DNA of 64,000 nt, from positions 372,001 through 436,000 of the forward strand of contig NZ_PTIY01000001.1 in assembly GCF_002934365.1 (NCBI RefSeq), written 5' to 3'. Origin of the DNA: Methylobacter tundripaludum. Its GTDB lineage: Bacteria; Pseudomonadota; Gammaproteobacteria; Methylococcales; Methylomonadaceae. The notes under the pieces are model-generated. The model did not search any database. It was given only the letters and a program-made list of their open reading frames with translations, and was not told where the DNA came from. The position numbers and the translations under genes were made by a program. Below are positions 52,642-62,372 of this stretch, piece after piece. How positions within the stretch are numbered: the first letter of the stretch is position 1; each line of letters begins with the position of its first letter.

Positions 52642-53649
52642 ATGCAGCATTTCCGTCTTTCTTTTATCGTCACCGCAGTTTGTTTGGCAACAGCATTTTA
52701 TTGGGGCGGAATCATGGGCGCTTTTATCGCCGTTATTCTTGGAGTCCTCGAAGTCAGTTTATCATTCGACAATGCGGTTGTTAACGCATCGATCCTAAAG
52801 CGCATGAATGAACGCTGGCAGAAATATTTTTTAACCTGGGGAATTTTGATCGCCGTTTTCGGCATGCGCTTGCTGTTTCCTATCGTGATTGTTTCGGCCG
52901 CTACCGGTATCGATTTTACTGGCGTAACCGAGATGGCGTTAAAAACCCCCGCGATTTATGCCAAGCATTTGGAAGCATCCCATGTGCAAATTGCGGCATT
53001 CGGCGGCATGTTCCTGCTGATGGTGTTTTATTCGTTCATCTTCGATGAAAACCGGGAGCTGCACTGGCTGGGTTACATGGAACGAAAAATGTCTTCGTTC
53101 GGCAAGCTTGAAGCGATTGAAATAATCATGGCCTTAGGTCCGCTGTTAATTATCCAAAACTACCTGCCCGAGGAAATCCGTTTGAATGTCATGATTTCAG
53201 GCGTCACAGGCGTTATCTTATTCGTTATCGTGGACAGTTTTTCAGCCTTGTTCGAGCATGAGGAGGAGGGCGAAGAGGTTGTCGCGGCGCTTAAAAAAAG
53301 CGGCATGATGAGTTTTATTTATCTTGAAGTGCTGGACGCGTCGTTTTCATTCGACGGCGTGATCGGCGCGTTTGCGATTACCCAGGACGTGGTCATTATT
53401 ATGCTGGGACTGGCTATCGGCGCGATGTTTGTGCGAAGCCTGACGGTTTACCTGGTGAGGAAAGGCACGCTGGACGAATATGTGTTTCTGGAGCACGGCG
53501 CTCATTATGCGATTGGGGTGCTGGCCGGCATCATGCTGGTCAGCATAACCCATCATATTCCTGAAGTTGTAACCGGCTTGACCGGCGCCATATTGATCGC
53601 GCTGTCGGTAATGTCATCGATCCGGTACAGGAAAAAACGGGCGGCTTGA
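52642..53649 (+). CDS. DUF475 (TerC-like) membrane protein
   Basis: About 335 residues with seven or more helices: ILGVLEVSLSFDNAVVNASILKRM near the start, KMSSFGKLEAIEIIMALGP and FIYLEVLDASFSFDGVIGAFAITQDV later. The acidic (S/D)FDNA and FSFDG motifs are shared with TerC-type Mn2+/tellurite-related transporters. The ATG at 52,642 is favoured over an upstream TTG because hydrophobic family sequence begins there. Transport of a metal is inferred from the TerC relationship only. Confidence 0.85.
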   Translation: MQHFRLSFIVTAVCLATAFYWGGIMGAFIAVILGVLEVSLSFDNAVVNASILKRMNERWQKYFLTWGILIAVFGMRLLFPIVIVSAATGIDFTGVTEMALKTPAIYAKHLEASHVQIAAFGGMFLLMVFYSFIFDENRELHWLGYMERKMSSFGKLEAIEIIMALGPLLIIQNYLPEEIRLNVMISGVTGVILFVIVDSFSALFEHEEEGEEVVAALKKSGMMSFIYLEVLDASFSFDGVIGAFAITQDVVIIMLGLAIGAMFVRSLTVYLVRKGTLDEYVFLEHGAHYAIGVLAGIMLVSITHHIPEVVTGLTGAILIALSVMSSIRYRKKRAA

Positions 53650-53657
53650 GCGCAAGC

Positions 53658-53709
53658 AAAAACGGGCGATTCCGGCGCTCTGTACGACAATCCGGAAACA
53701 CCCGTTTTT
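53658..53709. terminator. Bidirectional terminator between DUF475 and Tim44-like genes
   Basis: AAAAACGGG plus TTCCGG pairs with CCGGAA plus CCCGTTTTT around a 16-nt loop with a small internal bulge. T-tracts occur on both strands. Lies between convergent genes. Confidence 0.75.
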
Positions 53710-53730
53710 ATACCGGTCTCCGCTGGAAAC

Positions 53731-54693
53731 TTAATCGGCCAATTGCTGAATGCCGTCCAGATACCATTTGGGCTGGATGCTGACTTTCGGTTTGATAAAA
53801 TGCCAGACTTCCCTGACTTGCTCGGCTTGAGCGCCGGCATCTTCGCGCATGATCGAATCGAACAGCACGACCGCTTCGAGTTCCGACCCGACTTCCCTGA
53901 CTTCCAGCAGTTCCGCTTCCAGTTTCAGTATTTCGGTGCGGTTTTCAGTATCGGACGCTTTAAGCTGATCCTGAATTTCCGCAAATACCTTATCCGTGGT
54001 TAAGCCCCGGATTTCGGCAAGATCGCGTTCATCCCAAGCTTTTTGCAGGTTAGCAAAGGCTATTTTAGCGCCGCTAAGGAAGGCCTGCTGATCGAAGTCT
54101 TTGGGAATAGCCGCGCTAACGAATCCGGCATCCTGTTGAACGGCCTGGGCGAAAACCCCGGTGTTTTTATCTTTTTTGAACAGAATGTCAGTATCGAAAC
54201 CTGCCGGACCGGCTTGGGTCGACTGTGGTTCGTGATAGCTGGAAACAGTGTCCTGATAACCATTGTCAGCCGTCCGGTTATAAACAGGCGGTTGGACCGC
54301 CCCCGCCTTTTTGGCGGCGAACAATTTATACAATAAGAAGGCAATTCCGCCGAAAATCAGGATGTCCATAAAGTTAATGCCTTGAAAACCGCCGCCGTGA
54401 AACAGCGAACCCAATAATCCGCCTAAAGCCAAACCGCCCAGCATGCCCATTAAACCGCTACGGTTGGCCCAGCCCGGTTTGCCCGCCTGGTTTGGCGCGG
54501 CCGCTTGTTGCTGGTCCTGATTGGCGGGACGCGATGGCGGCGTTGCAGAACGCTGGTACGGTGCGCTATAGGAGGACTTGCCGCCAAAAGAGCTGCCGCC
54601 GCCGAAACGCTTGGCGGCGGCGTCCGACATCCCGCCTAAAGTCAAGGAAAGACCGATTAATAACGTGGCAATAATTCCGGTAGTTTTGTTCAT
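53731..54693 (-). CDS. Tim44-domain exported membrane protein
   Basis: About 320 residues. A signal segment (IIATLLIGLSLTLGGMSDAAAKR) is followed by a low-complexity GGGSSFGGKSS and Pro/Gln-rich region. Next come glycine-rich hydrophobic helices (LMGMLGGLALGGLLGSLF and FMDILIFGGIAFLLYKLF), then a C-terminal Tim44-like domain (FLSGAKIAFANLQKAWDERDLAEIRGLTTDKVFAEIQ). The family occurs widely in proteobacteria; function is not established. The start is Met15 of the longer frame to place the signal peptide at the N-terminus. Confidence 0.85.
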   Translation of the reverse strand: MNKTTGIIATLLIGLSLTLGGMSDAAAKRFGGGSSFGGKSSYSAPYQRSATPPSRPANQDQQQAAAPNQAGKPGWANRSGLMGMLGGLALGGLLGSLFHGGGFQGINFMDILIFGGIAFLLYKLFAAKKAGAVQPPVYNRTADNGYQDTVSSYHEPQSTQAGPAGFDTDILFKKDKNTGVFAQAVQQDAGFVSAAIPKDFDQQAFLSGAKIAFANLQKAWDERDLAEIRGLTTDKVFAEIQDQLKASDTENRTEILKLEAELLEVREVGSELEAVVLFDSIMREDAGAQAEQVREVWHFIKPKVSIQPKWYLDGIQQLAD

Positions 54694-54747
54694 AACACTC
54701 ACAAGGTTAAATTTAAGTTCAGGTTCATCTATCATTGGGGTGAATAA

Positions 54748-54830
54748 TTAAACAACAAGCCGCCAATTACTTTTTTAATAGCATAGCACTGTGCCCGTGT
54801 TTTCAACACCCTGTAAATTTCTTGTTAGGC
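54748..54830 (+). pseudogene. Degenerate copy of the promoter and start of the 63.9-kb secreted-protein gene
   Basis: From TAAACAAC onward the sequence aligns by eye with 63,839-63,915. It shares CTTTTTTA, TAGCATAGCA, TGTTT and CAAAT-like positions at roughly three of every four bases. GTG (54,797) replaces the ATG at 63,886. The frame after it diverges within about ten codons and meets a stop at once. It looks like a decayed paralogue or the left end of a duplication. Confidence 0.6.
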
Positions 54831-54950
54831 CGGTCGCATTTGCATCCGCGATCCACGGCAACATATCAATATAGTATCCCTCCGATTATAAAAAAGAAGA
54901 TTTAGCCTGAAGCGGAAAAGCGTGCATCGACGCAAAAAACCTTGCGCCTT

Positions 54951-56384
54951 CTAGCGCCATCCTCCTCCTAAGGCCTTGTAAATATTTATTGTCGATAGCC
55001 GTTGACGCTTGATGACATCGATCAATTCGAGATTCGATTGCAAAGCGCTCTGTTGTGCGATCAGTACCTCCAGGTAACTTGCCCTGGCGTATTTGAATAA
55101 TTCGTTTGACGCTTCAACCGCCTGTTTCAACACATCGCTTTGCTGCTTTTTTAAGACATTGATTTGTTGCAAATTCTGAATATTAGAGAGTTCATTCGCC
55201 ACTTCAACATAGGCGTTCAAAATTGTTTTTTGATAGTTATACATTGCGGTCAACTGGTTCGCTTTTGCGGTGTTGAATCGCGCCTCCAACGAGTTCCTAT
55301 TGATCAGCGGCGCGACTAAAGTCCCCATAACGGAATAGGCGATTGAGGCGGGCGACATAAATAAGAACTCGGGATTGAAGGCCTGAAAACCGAAACTCGC
55401 CGTAATGTTAAAATTAGGATAAAACGCTGCCTTTGCCGCTTTCAAATCAAACTTGCTGGCCTCAATCTGAAATTCCGCGTCACGAACATCGGGCCTGTTT
55501 TCCAATAACGCAGAAGGAACGCCCGCCGAAATTTGTTGCGGAATTTCTTTGAACAAAACTTCTTTCGTGCGCTGAATGGGCTGCGGATAGCGTCCCAACA
55601 GGAAATTAATTTTGTTTTCGGTTTCTGCGATTTGTTGCAGCACTTCTTTATCCAATACCTGCGCATTGAGAAGCTGGGCGTTGAATTGTTGTACCGCTAA
55701 TTCATTCGCCCTGCCGGCTTCTTTCTGCAATTTAATGACATCCAACGCCTCCTGTTGTTTCAAAATGGTCTGTTTGATAATGTCCCGTCGATTATCCAAC
55801 GCCAACAGCTCGTAATAGTAAATCGCCACATCGGCGACAAGATTTGAAATGACAAAGTTCGTTCCTTCAATGCTTGACAGGTATTGCGAAATCGCCGACT
55901 TGCGTTGGTTTCGCAGCTTGCCCCAAATATCGACTTCCCAGGATGCCTGTAGCCCTACATAATAGTCAGGCAGATGTTCGGGTATGAGTTGGCCGGGGGT
56001 GATTTCGGTAGTCGCATTGCCGGCCCCGTCCATCGTGTAAAGCCCGAACTTACGAATCCCGGTTCCTATGTTCAAACCCACTTGCGGCAGCAGCGCGCCG
56101 TTTGCCAGTTTCACGCTTGAGCGCGAAACTTCAATGCGCTGCAAGGCCATTTGCAAATCGATGTTGTTGGCTATGGCGGCATCCATCAACTTCAGTAGAG
56201 GCTTATCGGCAAAGTATTCACGCCAGTTGATATTTGCAATAGAGCCGGCGGTGTTTTTTTGGTTCCCGAAACTTGCAGGTATTTCCTTTTCCGGGATGGA
56301 CAAAACTGTATTGAGTGTTCCGCAACCGCTTAAGGCGACAATCAAACATGCAATAGCTGAGGGGTAATAAATTCGACTCTTCAT
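54951..56384 (-). CDS. Outer-membrane efflux lipoprotein (OprM/TolC type)
   Basis: The 477-residue NodT-family outer membrane channel has lipobox CLIVALSGCGT. It carries the two OEP repeats (LKLMDAAIANNIDLQMALQRIEVSR and LLENRPDVRDAEFQIEASKFDLKAAKAAFYPNFNITASFG). Forms the trimeric exit duct for the RND pump encoded just upstream. Last gene of a three-gene operon. Sequence style (Lys/Asn-rich, IPQQISAG) resembles Bacteroidota homologues. Confidence 0.93.
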   Translation of the reverse strand: MKSRIYYPSAIACLIVALSGCGTLNTVLSIPEKEIPASFGNQKNTAGSIANINWREYFADKPLLKLMDAAIANNIDLQMALQRIEVSRSSVKLANGALLPQVGLNIGTGIRKFGLYTMDGAGNATTEITPGQLIPEHLPDYYVGLQASWEVDIWGKLRNQRKSAISQYLSSIEGTNFVISNLVADVAIYYYELLALDNRRDIIKQTILKQQEALDVIKLQKEAGRANELAVQQFNAQLLNAQVLDKEVLQQIAETENKINFLLGRYPQPIQRTKEVLFKEIPQQISAGVPSALLENRPDVRDAEFQIEASKFDLKAAKAAFYPNFNITASFGFQAFNPEFLFMSPASIAYSVMGTLVAPLINRNSLEARFNTAKANQLTAMYNYQKTILNAYVEVANELSNIQNLQQINVLKKQQSDVLKQAVEASNELFKYARASYLEVLIAQQSALQSNLELIDVIKRQRLSTINIYKALGGGWR

Positions 56385-56390
56385 TTAATA

Positions 56391-59300
56391 TTAGATAGTT
56401 TCAGTAAAGGCGGCTTCTTCTTTTCTTCCGCCGCGATGATGCTTATCTGCAATGCTTGCAAACACCACATAAAGCCCAGGGATGACAATAACGCCGAAAA
56501 CTGTCCCAAAAATCATCCCCCCTGCGGCTGCCGAACCGATGGTGTTATTACCTATCTCTCCAGCCCCCGAGGCAAACATTAACGGAATAAGACCGGCAAC
56601 AAAGGCAAATGAGGTCATCAAAATGGGCCGTAACCGCAACACGGCTCCTTCAATTGCCGCTTCGAGCGGCGTTTTCCCCTCCCTGTGTTTCAAGGTGGCG
56701 AATTCAATGATCAGGATGGCGTTTTTGCCGAGAATGCCAATCAGCATAATCATGGCTATCTGGGCATAGATGTTGTTTTCCAAACCCATCAGCATCAGGA
56801 AACACAAAGCCCCGAAGACGCCAATCGGCAAGGAAAGAATTACCGCAAAAGGCAATAAAAAGCTCTCATATTGCGCAGCGAGTAACAAATAGACGAATAC
56901 CAGGCAAATCATAAAAATATAAATGGCCTGATCGCCCGCGTTGGCTTGGTCTCGTGACGACCCGGCCCAATCGTAGCCGAAACCTTTCGGTAATTTAGTT
57001 GCCGCCACTTCCTTGATTGCCGCAATGGCCTGCCCGCTGCTGTATCCTGAAGCAGGCTGTCCGTTGATCATGGCCGAGGTGTACATGTTGTAGCGTGTCA
57101 CCTGCTCAGGGCCGTAGACTTTTTCTATGCGCAGAAAAGACGAAAAAGCCACCATTTCCCCGGATTCATTTTTGATGTACAACTTCATCAGGTCGTCAGG
57201 TTGCGCCCGGTATTCGGGCAGCGCCTGCACCATGACTTTATACAACTGACCGAAGCGGATAAAGTTGGTCGCATATTCGCTGCCTATCAGTGTTTGCAGG
57301 GTGCTCATGGCATTCTCGGCAGTGACGCCTTTTTGCGCGGCTTTATCGCCGTCAATATGCAGCAGGAATTGCGGAAAACTCGCGTTGAAGGTGGTAAACG
57401 CATTGGCTATTTCAGGCCGCTTGTTCAGCTCTACTACAAAGGCATCGGCCACTTTCTGCAATTGCGCCAGATCGCCCCCACCGGTTTTGTCCAGCAAGCG
57501 CATTTCAAAGCCGCTTGAATTACCGTAACCCGGCACCGGCGGAGGGGTGAAAAATTCAACGCCGGCATCTTTGATATGCCGGGTTTTTTCTTCAAGCTCG
57601 CGGATAATTTCCTTGTCGGAGGCGATTCTTTTATCCCAGTTTTTTAAGCTGATCAGATTCATGCCATAAACCGCGCCCGTGCCTTCAGAGAGCAGACTGA
57701 ACCCCGCCAGACTGGAAACCGAAGTCACGCCGTCCAAGCCCGATGCAATACGTTGCACTTCACTTGACACTTGCTCAGTACGCTCAAGGGTTGCGCCTGA
57801 CGGTGTGGTGATATTGGCGTATATAGTCCCTTGGTCTTCCTCGGGAATAAAACCCGAAGGAACCTTAGTCCCGATCAAACCTGCGCCCACGGAAAACGCC
57901 AGTAATATGCCAAAGGTTATGACTCTCCTGTTAGCTATCGCGCCGATCAGTTTTTTGTAATTGTCGGACAGTTTGTTGTACCGGTTATTAAATCCCGCAA
58001 AGAAAAGCTGAAGTCCCGATTTGTTTTGCTGCTCATCATGATGACTGTTTTTAAGAAATAAGGCGCAAAGCGCTGGGGTCAACGTCAGCGCCGTGATGCC
58101 TGAAAGCACAATGGAACAGGCCATGGTCAGGGAAAACTGCCGGTAAAAAACCCCCTCGGGGCCTTCCATAAAGGCTACGGGCAGAAAGACCGCCGCCATC
58201 ACCAGGGTGATCGCAATAATCGCCCCGCTGATTTCGCGCATGGCGTGCTCCGTGGCGCGTTTCGGCCCCATGTGCGAATGCTCCATCTTGGCATGCACGG
58301 CTTCAATGACCACAATGGCGTTGTCCACGACGATGCCAATGGCCAGCACCAGCGCAAACAGCGTAATCAGGTTGAGGGAAAAACCCATTAGCTGCATGAA
58401 AAAAAACGTGCCGACCAGCGATACCGGCACGGCAATAATGGGTATGATGGTGGAGCGAACATCCTGCAAAAATACAAACACCACCAAGGCAACCAACAGG
58501 AAGGCTTCTACTAACGTTTTGATAACTTCATGAATAGACGCGTCCAAGAATTCGGAAACATCGTAACTCAGGGTATAGTCCATACCCGGAGGAAAGGAAG
58601 TTGCTTTGATCGCCGCCATGGTTGTTTTGATGTTGTCAATGACCTCCTTGGCATTGCTGCCCGGACGCTGCTTTAATAAAATGGCGGCGGAGGGCTGGCC
58701 GTTTTCTTTGGAAAGCACATTATAATCCTGAGAATCGAGTTCGACTTCGGCGACATCCTTCAGCCGCAAAATTTCGCCACTCTTTTTACTGCTTAAGACA
58801 ATGTTTTCATAGGCTTTCTTGGTGTTATGTTTGCCTGTGTACTTTAAAACATATTGAAGCGCCTGCGCCTTCTTACCCGAGCTTTCACCGATTTTACCCG
58901 GCGCGGCTTCTACATTTTGCGCTTTCAGTTTTTCAATGACTTCAGCAGCCGAGATGTTGTACATCAACAGTTTATCGGGCTTCAACCACACGCGCATGGC
59001 GTATTCCCTGGACCCCAATATTTCGGCAAAACCAACCCCGTCTATTCTTTTGAGTTCTTTTAAAACATTGATGTCGGTAAAATTGTAAAGAAATTTTTCA
59101 TCTAAGGTTGGATCAGAGCTGAGGATGTTGATATATAAAAGCATGGCGTTTTGCACTTTCTCGACAATAACCCCTGCTTTAATCGCCTCTGCGGGCAACT
59201 CGTCCAATACCGAAGACACCCTGTTCTGCACGTTGACAGCGGCGACTTCCGGGTCGGTTCCCGCCTTAAAAATAATCTGAATTTCGCCGCTACCGTCATT

Positions 59301-59549
59301 GCCGGAAACAGACGACATATAGGCCATACCGGGTACGCCGTTTATAGCTCTTTCAAGCGGTGTTATTACAGCTTTGACAACAACTTCCGCATTGGCGCCG
59401 GTAAATTTTGTCGTGACATTGACTTCGGGCGGCGCAATATCGGGAAACTGGGTGACAGGAAGCCGGGTTAAAGACAACAGGCCCATCAAGGTGATGATGA
59501 CCGATATGACGATGGAAAGTACCGGACGATGAATAAATTTAGCAGTCAT
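56391..59549 (-). CDS. RND multidrug efflux transporter (HAE1/AcrB type)
   Basis: The 1052-residue inner-membrane proton antiporter has the classical RND pattern: MTAKFIHRPVLSIVISVIITLMG start, FVFLQDVRSTIIPIIAVPVSLVG, LVLAIGIVVDNAIVVIEAVHAKME with the proton-relay Asp pair, and GILGKNAILIIEFA plus LRLRPILMTSFAFVAGLIPLMFASGAGEIGNNTIGSAAAGGM. Between them lie two large periplasmic loops. It pumps hydrophobic compounds. Substrates are unknown. The flanking MFP and OEP genes are 6-20 nt away. Its closest style is the Bacteroidota HAE1 group, suggesting transfer. Confidence 0.95.
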   Translation of the reverse strand: MTAKFIHRPVLSIVISVIITLMGLLSLTRLPVTQFPDIAPPEVNVTTKFTGANAEVVVKAVITPLERAINGVPGMAYMSSVSGNDGSGEIQIIFKAGTDPEVAAVNVQNRVSSVLDELPAEAIKAGVIVEKVQNAMLLYINILSSDPTLDEKFLYNFTDINVLKELKRIDGVGFAEILGSREYAMRVWLKPDKLLMYNISAAEVIEKLKAQNVEAAPGKIGESSGKKAQALQYVLKYTGKHNTKKAYENIVLSSKKSGEILRLKDVAEVELDSQDYNVLSKENGQPSAAILLKQRPGSNAKEVIDNIKTTMAAIKATSFPPGMDYTLSYDVSEFLDASIHEVIKTLVEAFLLVALVVFVFLQDVRSTIIPIIAVPVSLVGTFFFMQLMGFSLNLITLFALVLAIGIVVDNAIVVIEAVHAKMEHSHMGPKRATEHAMREISGAIIAITLVMAAVFLPVAFMEGPEGVFYRQFSLTMACSIVLSGITALTLTPALCALFLKNSHHDEQQNKSGLQLFFAGFNNRYNKLSDNYKKLIGAIANRRVITFGILLAFSVGAGLIGTKVPSGFIPEEDQGTIYANITTPSGATLERTEQVSSEVQRIASGLDGVTSVSSLAGFSLLSEGTGAVYGMNLISLKNWDKRIASDKEIIRELEEKTRHIKDAGVEFFTPPPVPGYGNSSGFEMRLLDKTGGGDLAQLQKVADAFVVELNKRPEIANAFTTFNASFPQFLLHIDGDKAAQKGVTAENAMSTLQTLIGSEYATNFIRFGQLYKVMVQALPEYRAQPDDLMKLYIKNESGEMVAFSSFLRIEKVYGPEQVTRYNMYTSAMINGQPASGYSSGQAIAAIKEVAATKLPKGFGYDWAGSSRDQANAGDQAIYIFMICLVFVYLLLAAQYESFLLPFAVILSLPIGVFGALCFLMLMGLENNIYAQIAMIMLIGILGKNAILIIEFATLKHREGKTPLEAAIEGAVLRLRPILMTSFAFVAGLIPLMFASGAGEIGNNTIGSAAAGGMIFGTVFGVIVIPGLYVVFASIADKHHRGGRKEEAAFTETI

Positions 59550-59568
59550 GATGATTCTTATCGCCCCG

Positions 59569-60678
59569 TTAATCTTTACTGCTTAAAGACATAGCTGTCG
59601 CCAGATCGACAGGAAGCGGTTGAATTTTATTTCCATCCTTTGCATTCTCAGCGCCCTCGAACAATATCTTGTCGTCTTTGGACAAACCGGATTCCACCGC
59701 ATAAAAATCCGGAAAACGCATTTTGGGGATGATATTCCTTTGCTTAAGCACGCCGTCCTGATTGACCACGAAAACATAAATCTTGTCTTGAATTTCAAAA
59801 GTTGACTTTTGAGGAATTAGCAAAGCGTTTTTAAGCTGCTTGTTGACAACGACCTTGCCGTTTGAGCCGTGTTTTAAAATGGCGTCGGGATTTGGGAACC
59901 TTGCCCTGAAAGCAATATTGCCCGTTGATTGATCGAATTCACTTTCAATCATTTCTATTTTGCCTTCGTAGCCGTAAAGTGCGTTATTGGCGAGCTTTAA
60001 ACTGACTGTTTTTGTTTTCTTTTCGACGCTGGAAATGTAGTTTAGGTAATCGATTTCCGAGAGGTTGAAATAAGCGAAGATCTCCCGGTTGTCGGAAATA
60101 GAGGTCAACATATCGCCTTCCGCTATCAAACTGCCGACTTTGTTCGGGATACGGTTGATAATGCCGTTGTAGGGGGCTTTTATCTGTGCAAACGACAGAT
60201 ATAAAGCGGCCTGCTCCTTGTGCGCCTTAGCCTCTTCCACACTGGCTGTTAAGGCATCCGCTTTTGCTTTTATGACATCAAGCTCCGATTTGGACACGAT
60301 GTTTTTTTCTACCAGCAACTTCACGTTTGCTAATTCGACTTCGGCGGCCTTCAAATCGGCAACAGCATTTTTATAAGCCGCATTCGCTTTTTGCAGTTCT
60401 TTTTCAAACTCCAAAAAGTTAAGCGTGAATAGCAATTGCCCTTCCGTTACCGACTGCCCTTCGTCCACATAAATATTTTCAATATAGCCTTTAACTTTGC
60501 TCCTCACCTCTACATACTTTACCGACTGAATTTCGGCGACATATTCGCTGCTGTAAGAGGTATCTTTTACTATGGGGTTTATCACCTCATGGCTGTCGGC
60601 TTTTTCAGTTTCTTTTTTTGAACTGCACGATGCTGCAATTAAGCACAATGCGAGGAACAGTATTCGGCTATTTTTCAT
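59569..60678 (-). CDS. RND periplasmic adaptor (membrane fusion lipoprotein)
   Basis: The 369-residue adaptor linking RND pump and outer channel has lipobox FLALCLIAASCSS (Cys18 approx.). It also has the biotinyl-lipoyl motif KGYIENIYVDEGQSVTEGQLLFTL, a helical hairpin (YKNAVADLKAAEVELANVKLLVEKN) and the beta-barrel region SALIAEGD-type. The first gene of the operon, divergent from a two-component system. Like its neighbours it has a Bacteroidota-like sequence style. Confidence 0.93.
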   Translation of the reverse strand: MKNSRILFLALCLIAASCSSKKETEKADSHEVINPIVKDTSYSSEYVAEIQSVKYVEVRSKVKGYIENIYVDEGQSVTEGQLLFTLNFLEFEKELQKANAAYKNAVADLKAAEVELANVKLLVEKNIVSKSELDVIKAKADALTASVEEAKAHKEQAALYLSFAQIKAPYNGIINRIPNKVGSLIAEGDMLTSISDNREIFAYFNLSEIDYLNYISSVEKKTKTVSLKLANNALYGYEGKIEMIESEFDQSTGNIAFRARFPNPDAILKHGSNGKVVVNKQLKNALLIPQKSTFEIQDKIYVFVVNQDGVLKQRNIIPKMRFPDFYAVESGLSKDDKILFEGAENAKDGNKIQPLPVDLATAMSLSSKD

Positions 60679-60856
60679 TTTGAGTAATTATGCTTATTAA
60701 ATTTTGGACCCTTGGCTGAGTTGTTGACAGCATCGCAAGTTGACGGATCTTTTAAACCCTTAATACAAAGCAATAAATAAGCCACAACTTAATAAAGAAA
60801 AATACTTTATTTATCTTATACTTATCTCGCCGCCAGGGCTCGGCGTTTTTGCAGAA

Positions 60857-60893
60857 ATGTTGCTTTTTGCAACATACGGGCGCAGAATGCGCC
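60857..60893 (+). promoter_or_regulatory. Two dyads just upstream of the histidine kinase start
   Basis: ATGTTGC-N5-GCAACAT (60,857-60,875) and GGCGC-N5-GCGCC (60,879-60,893) stand directly before the kinase ATG. The first resembles NtrC-type regulator sites. Either could be an operator of the adjacent regulator or an RNA hairpin in the leader. Confidence 0.45.
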
Positions 60894-60896
60894 ACT

Positions 60897-62372
60897 ATGT
60901 CGATTATCTATAAATTAACGCTATCCCTGTTCGCCTTATCTTTGCTGGTTTTCGGCATCTATGGAACGTATCAACTTCGAACCGAAGCGCAAGATTTGCG
61001 GGACGATGTTGAACAAGAAACACGTTTACTTACTTACAGTTTGCTGATTTCGGTCGGGAACGCCTTACGGGATAGGCAAACGGAAGACGTGCAAGAGCTT
61101 TTGCAGCAAATAGAACGCCTCAAGCCTTCTATCGACGTTCGTATCTACATTCAAAATCGCACCGTGATCCGTTCGGGCGCGGAAAGCTTGGCATGGCCGG
61201 AAGAGGTCGAACAAACCTTACAGCAAACCGCCCTTGACGGCGAAATGAAACAATATTATTTCCCCGACGATGAGCCCGACTTTCTGATACTGTCACTGCC
61301 TTTTAATAAGACATCGACGTCTTTGCAGGGCAATTTGGCCGTAGTGCGGTCATTGCAAAAAATGAAAGAGGATTTAAGTAAAACCAAGACTTATATTCTT
61401 TGGTCTTTTTTTTCTTTCGTTTTATTTACCTCCTTGCTGTGTTTCTTTTTAGGCCATGTTTATATTTCCCGCCCGCTGCAAAAACTCCGTCAAGCTATGC
61501 AGGCTTTCAGGAACAGCACGGAACCGCCGGAACCGTTACCGGTAAAAGGCAAGGATGAACTTTCTTCGGTAACGCAAGAATTTAACCGGATGACCGCCGA
61601 GCTGTTTTCGGCTTACCGCCGGCTGGATGCCGAAATGCAACAAGGACGGCAACTGCAACGGGCGCTACAGGAGGCGGACAAGCTGATCACCATCGGGCAA
61701 TTATCGGCAGGGCTGGCCCATGAAATCGGTTCGCCGCTGCAAATTGTCAACGGCCGTGCCAGAGCGTTGGCCAATTGCGCCGAGCATCCCGACGACGTGC
61801 GCCGTCTGGCCGAAATTCTGGTTGTCCAGACCGACCGCATCACCCGCATCGTGCAACGCCTTCTGGAATTTGCGCGCCGCAGCCCGCCCGAGCGGGTGCA
61901 TTGCGATGTCGCCGTAGCCATTGCCGAAGTGTTGGATATGCTGCGTTACGAAGTGCGCCGCCGCGGTATTGAGCTTAGCTTTACTCACCCGGAACAACTC
62001 CCGTTCATGCTAACCAATAGGGACGGCGTTCAGCAGATCGTGTTGAACCTGATTGGTAACGCATTGGCTTCCATTCCCGACGCGGGAACGATAACCGTTG
62101 ACCTGAGCGAAGCCCCGCTAACCCGCGCCATAGAAACCGTTCCGGCATTGCGCTTAAGCGTGACCGACAGCGGCAAAGGTATTGCGCCGGAACATGTATC
62201 GCAGCTTTTTGAACCGTTCTTTACCACCCGTGGCGGTCAGGGCGGCACCGGTTTGGGGCTCGCGGTGGTGAAAGCAATCATCACCGAATTACGCGGCACT
62301 GTCGTTGTCGAGTCCCAGCCGGACAAGGGCAGTTGTTTTATCGTCCATCTTCCACTGAAGGAGACTATATGA
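60897..62372 (+). CDS. Sensor histidine kinase
   Basis: The 491-residue membrane kinase has an N-terminal helix (LTLSLFALSLLVFGIYG), a periplasmic sensor region, a second helix (ILWSFFSFVLFTSLLCFFLGHVYI) and HAMP. HisKA (GLAHEIGSPLQIVNGRARAL, phospho-His) and HATPase (GTGLGLAVVKAI) domains follow. The ATG is chosen so that the signal-anchor helix begins the protein. Paired with the sigma-54-type regulator that overlaps it by 4 nt, and divergent from the efflux pump. Confidence 0.92.
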   Translation: MSIIYKLTLSLFALSLLVFGIYGTYQLRTEAQDLRDDVEQETRLLTYSLLISVGNALRDRQTEDVQELLQQIERLKPSIDVRIYIQNRTVIRSGAESLAWPEEVEQTLQQTALDGEMKQYYFPDDEPDFLILSLPFNKTSTSLQGNLAVVRSLQKMKEDLSKTKTYILWSFFSFVLFTSLLCFFLGHVYISRPLQKLRQAMQAFRNSTEPPEPLPVKGKDELSSVTQEFNRMTAELFSAYRRLDAEMQQGRQLQRALQEADKLITIGQLSAGLAHEIGSPLQIVNGRARALANCAEHPDDVRRLAEILVVQTDRITRIVQRLLEFARRSPPERVHCDVAVAIAEVLDMLRYEVRRRGIELSFTHPEQLPFMLTNRDGVQQIVLNLIGNALASIPDAGTITVDLSEAPLTRAIETVPALRLSVTDSGKGIAPEHVSQLFEPFFTTRGGQGGTGLGLAVVKAIITELRGTVVVESQPDKGSCFIVHLPLKETI

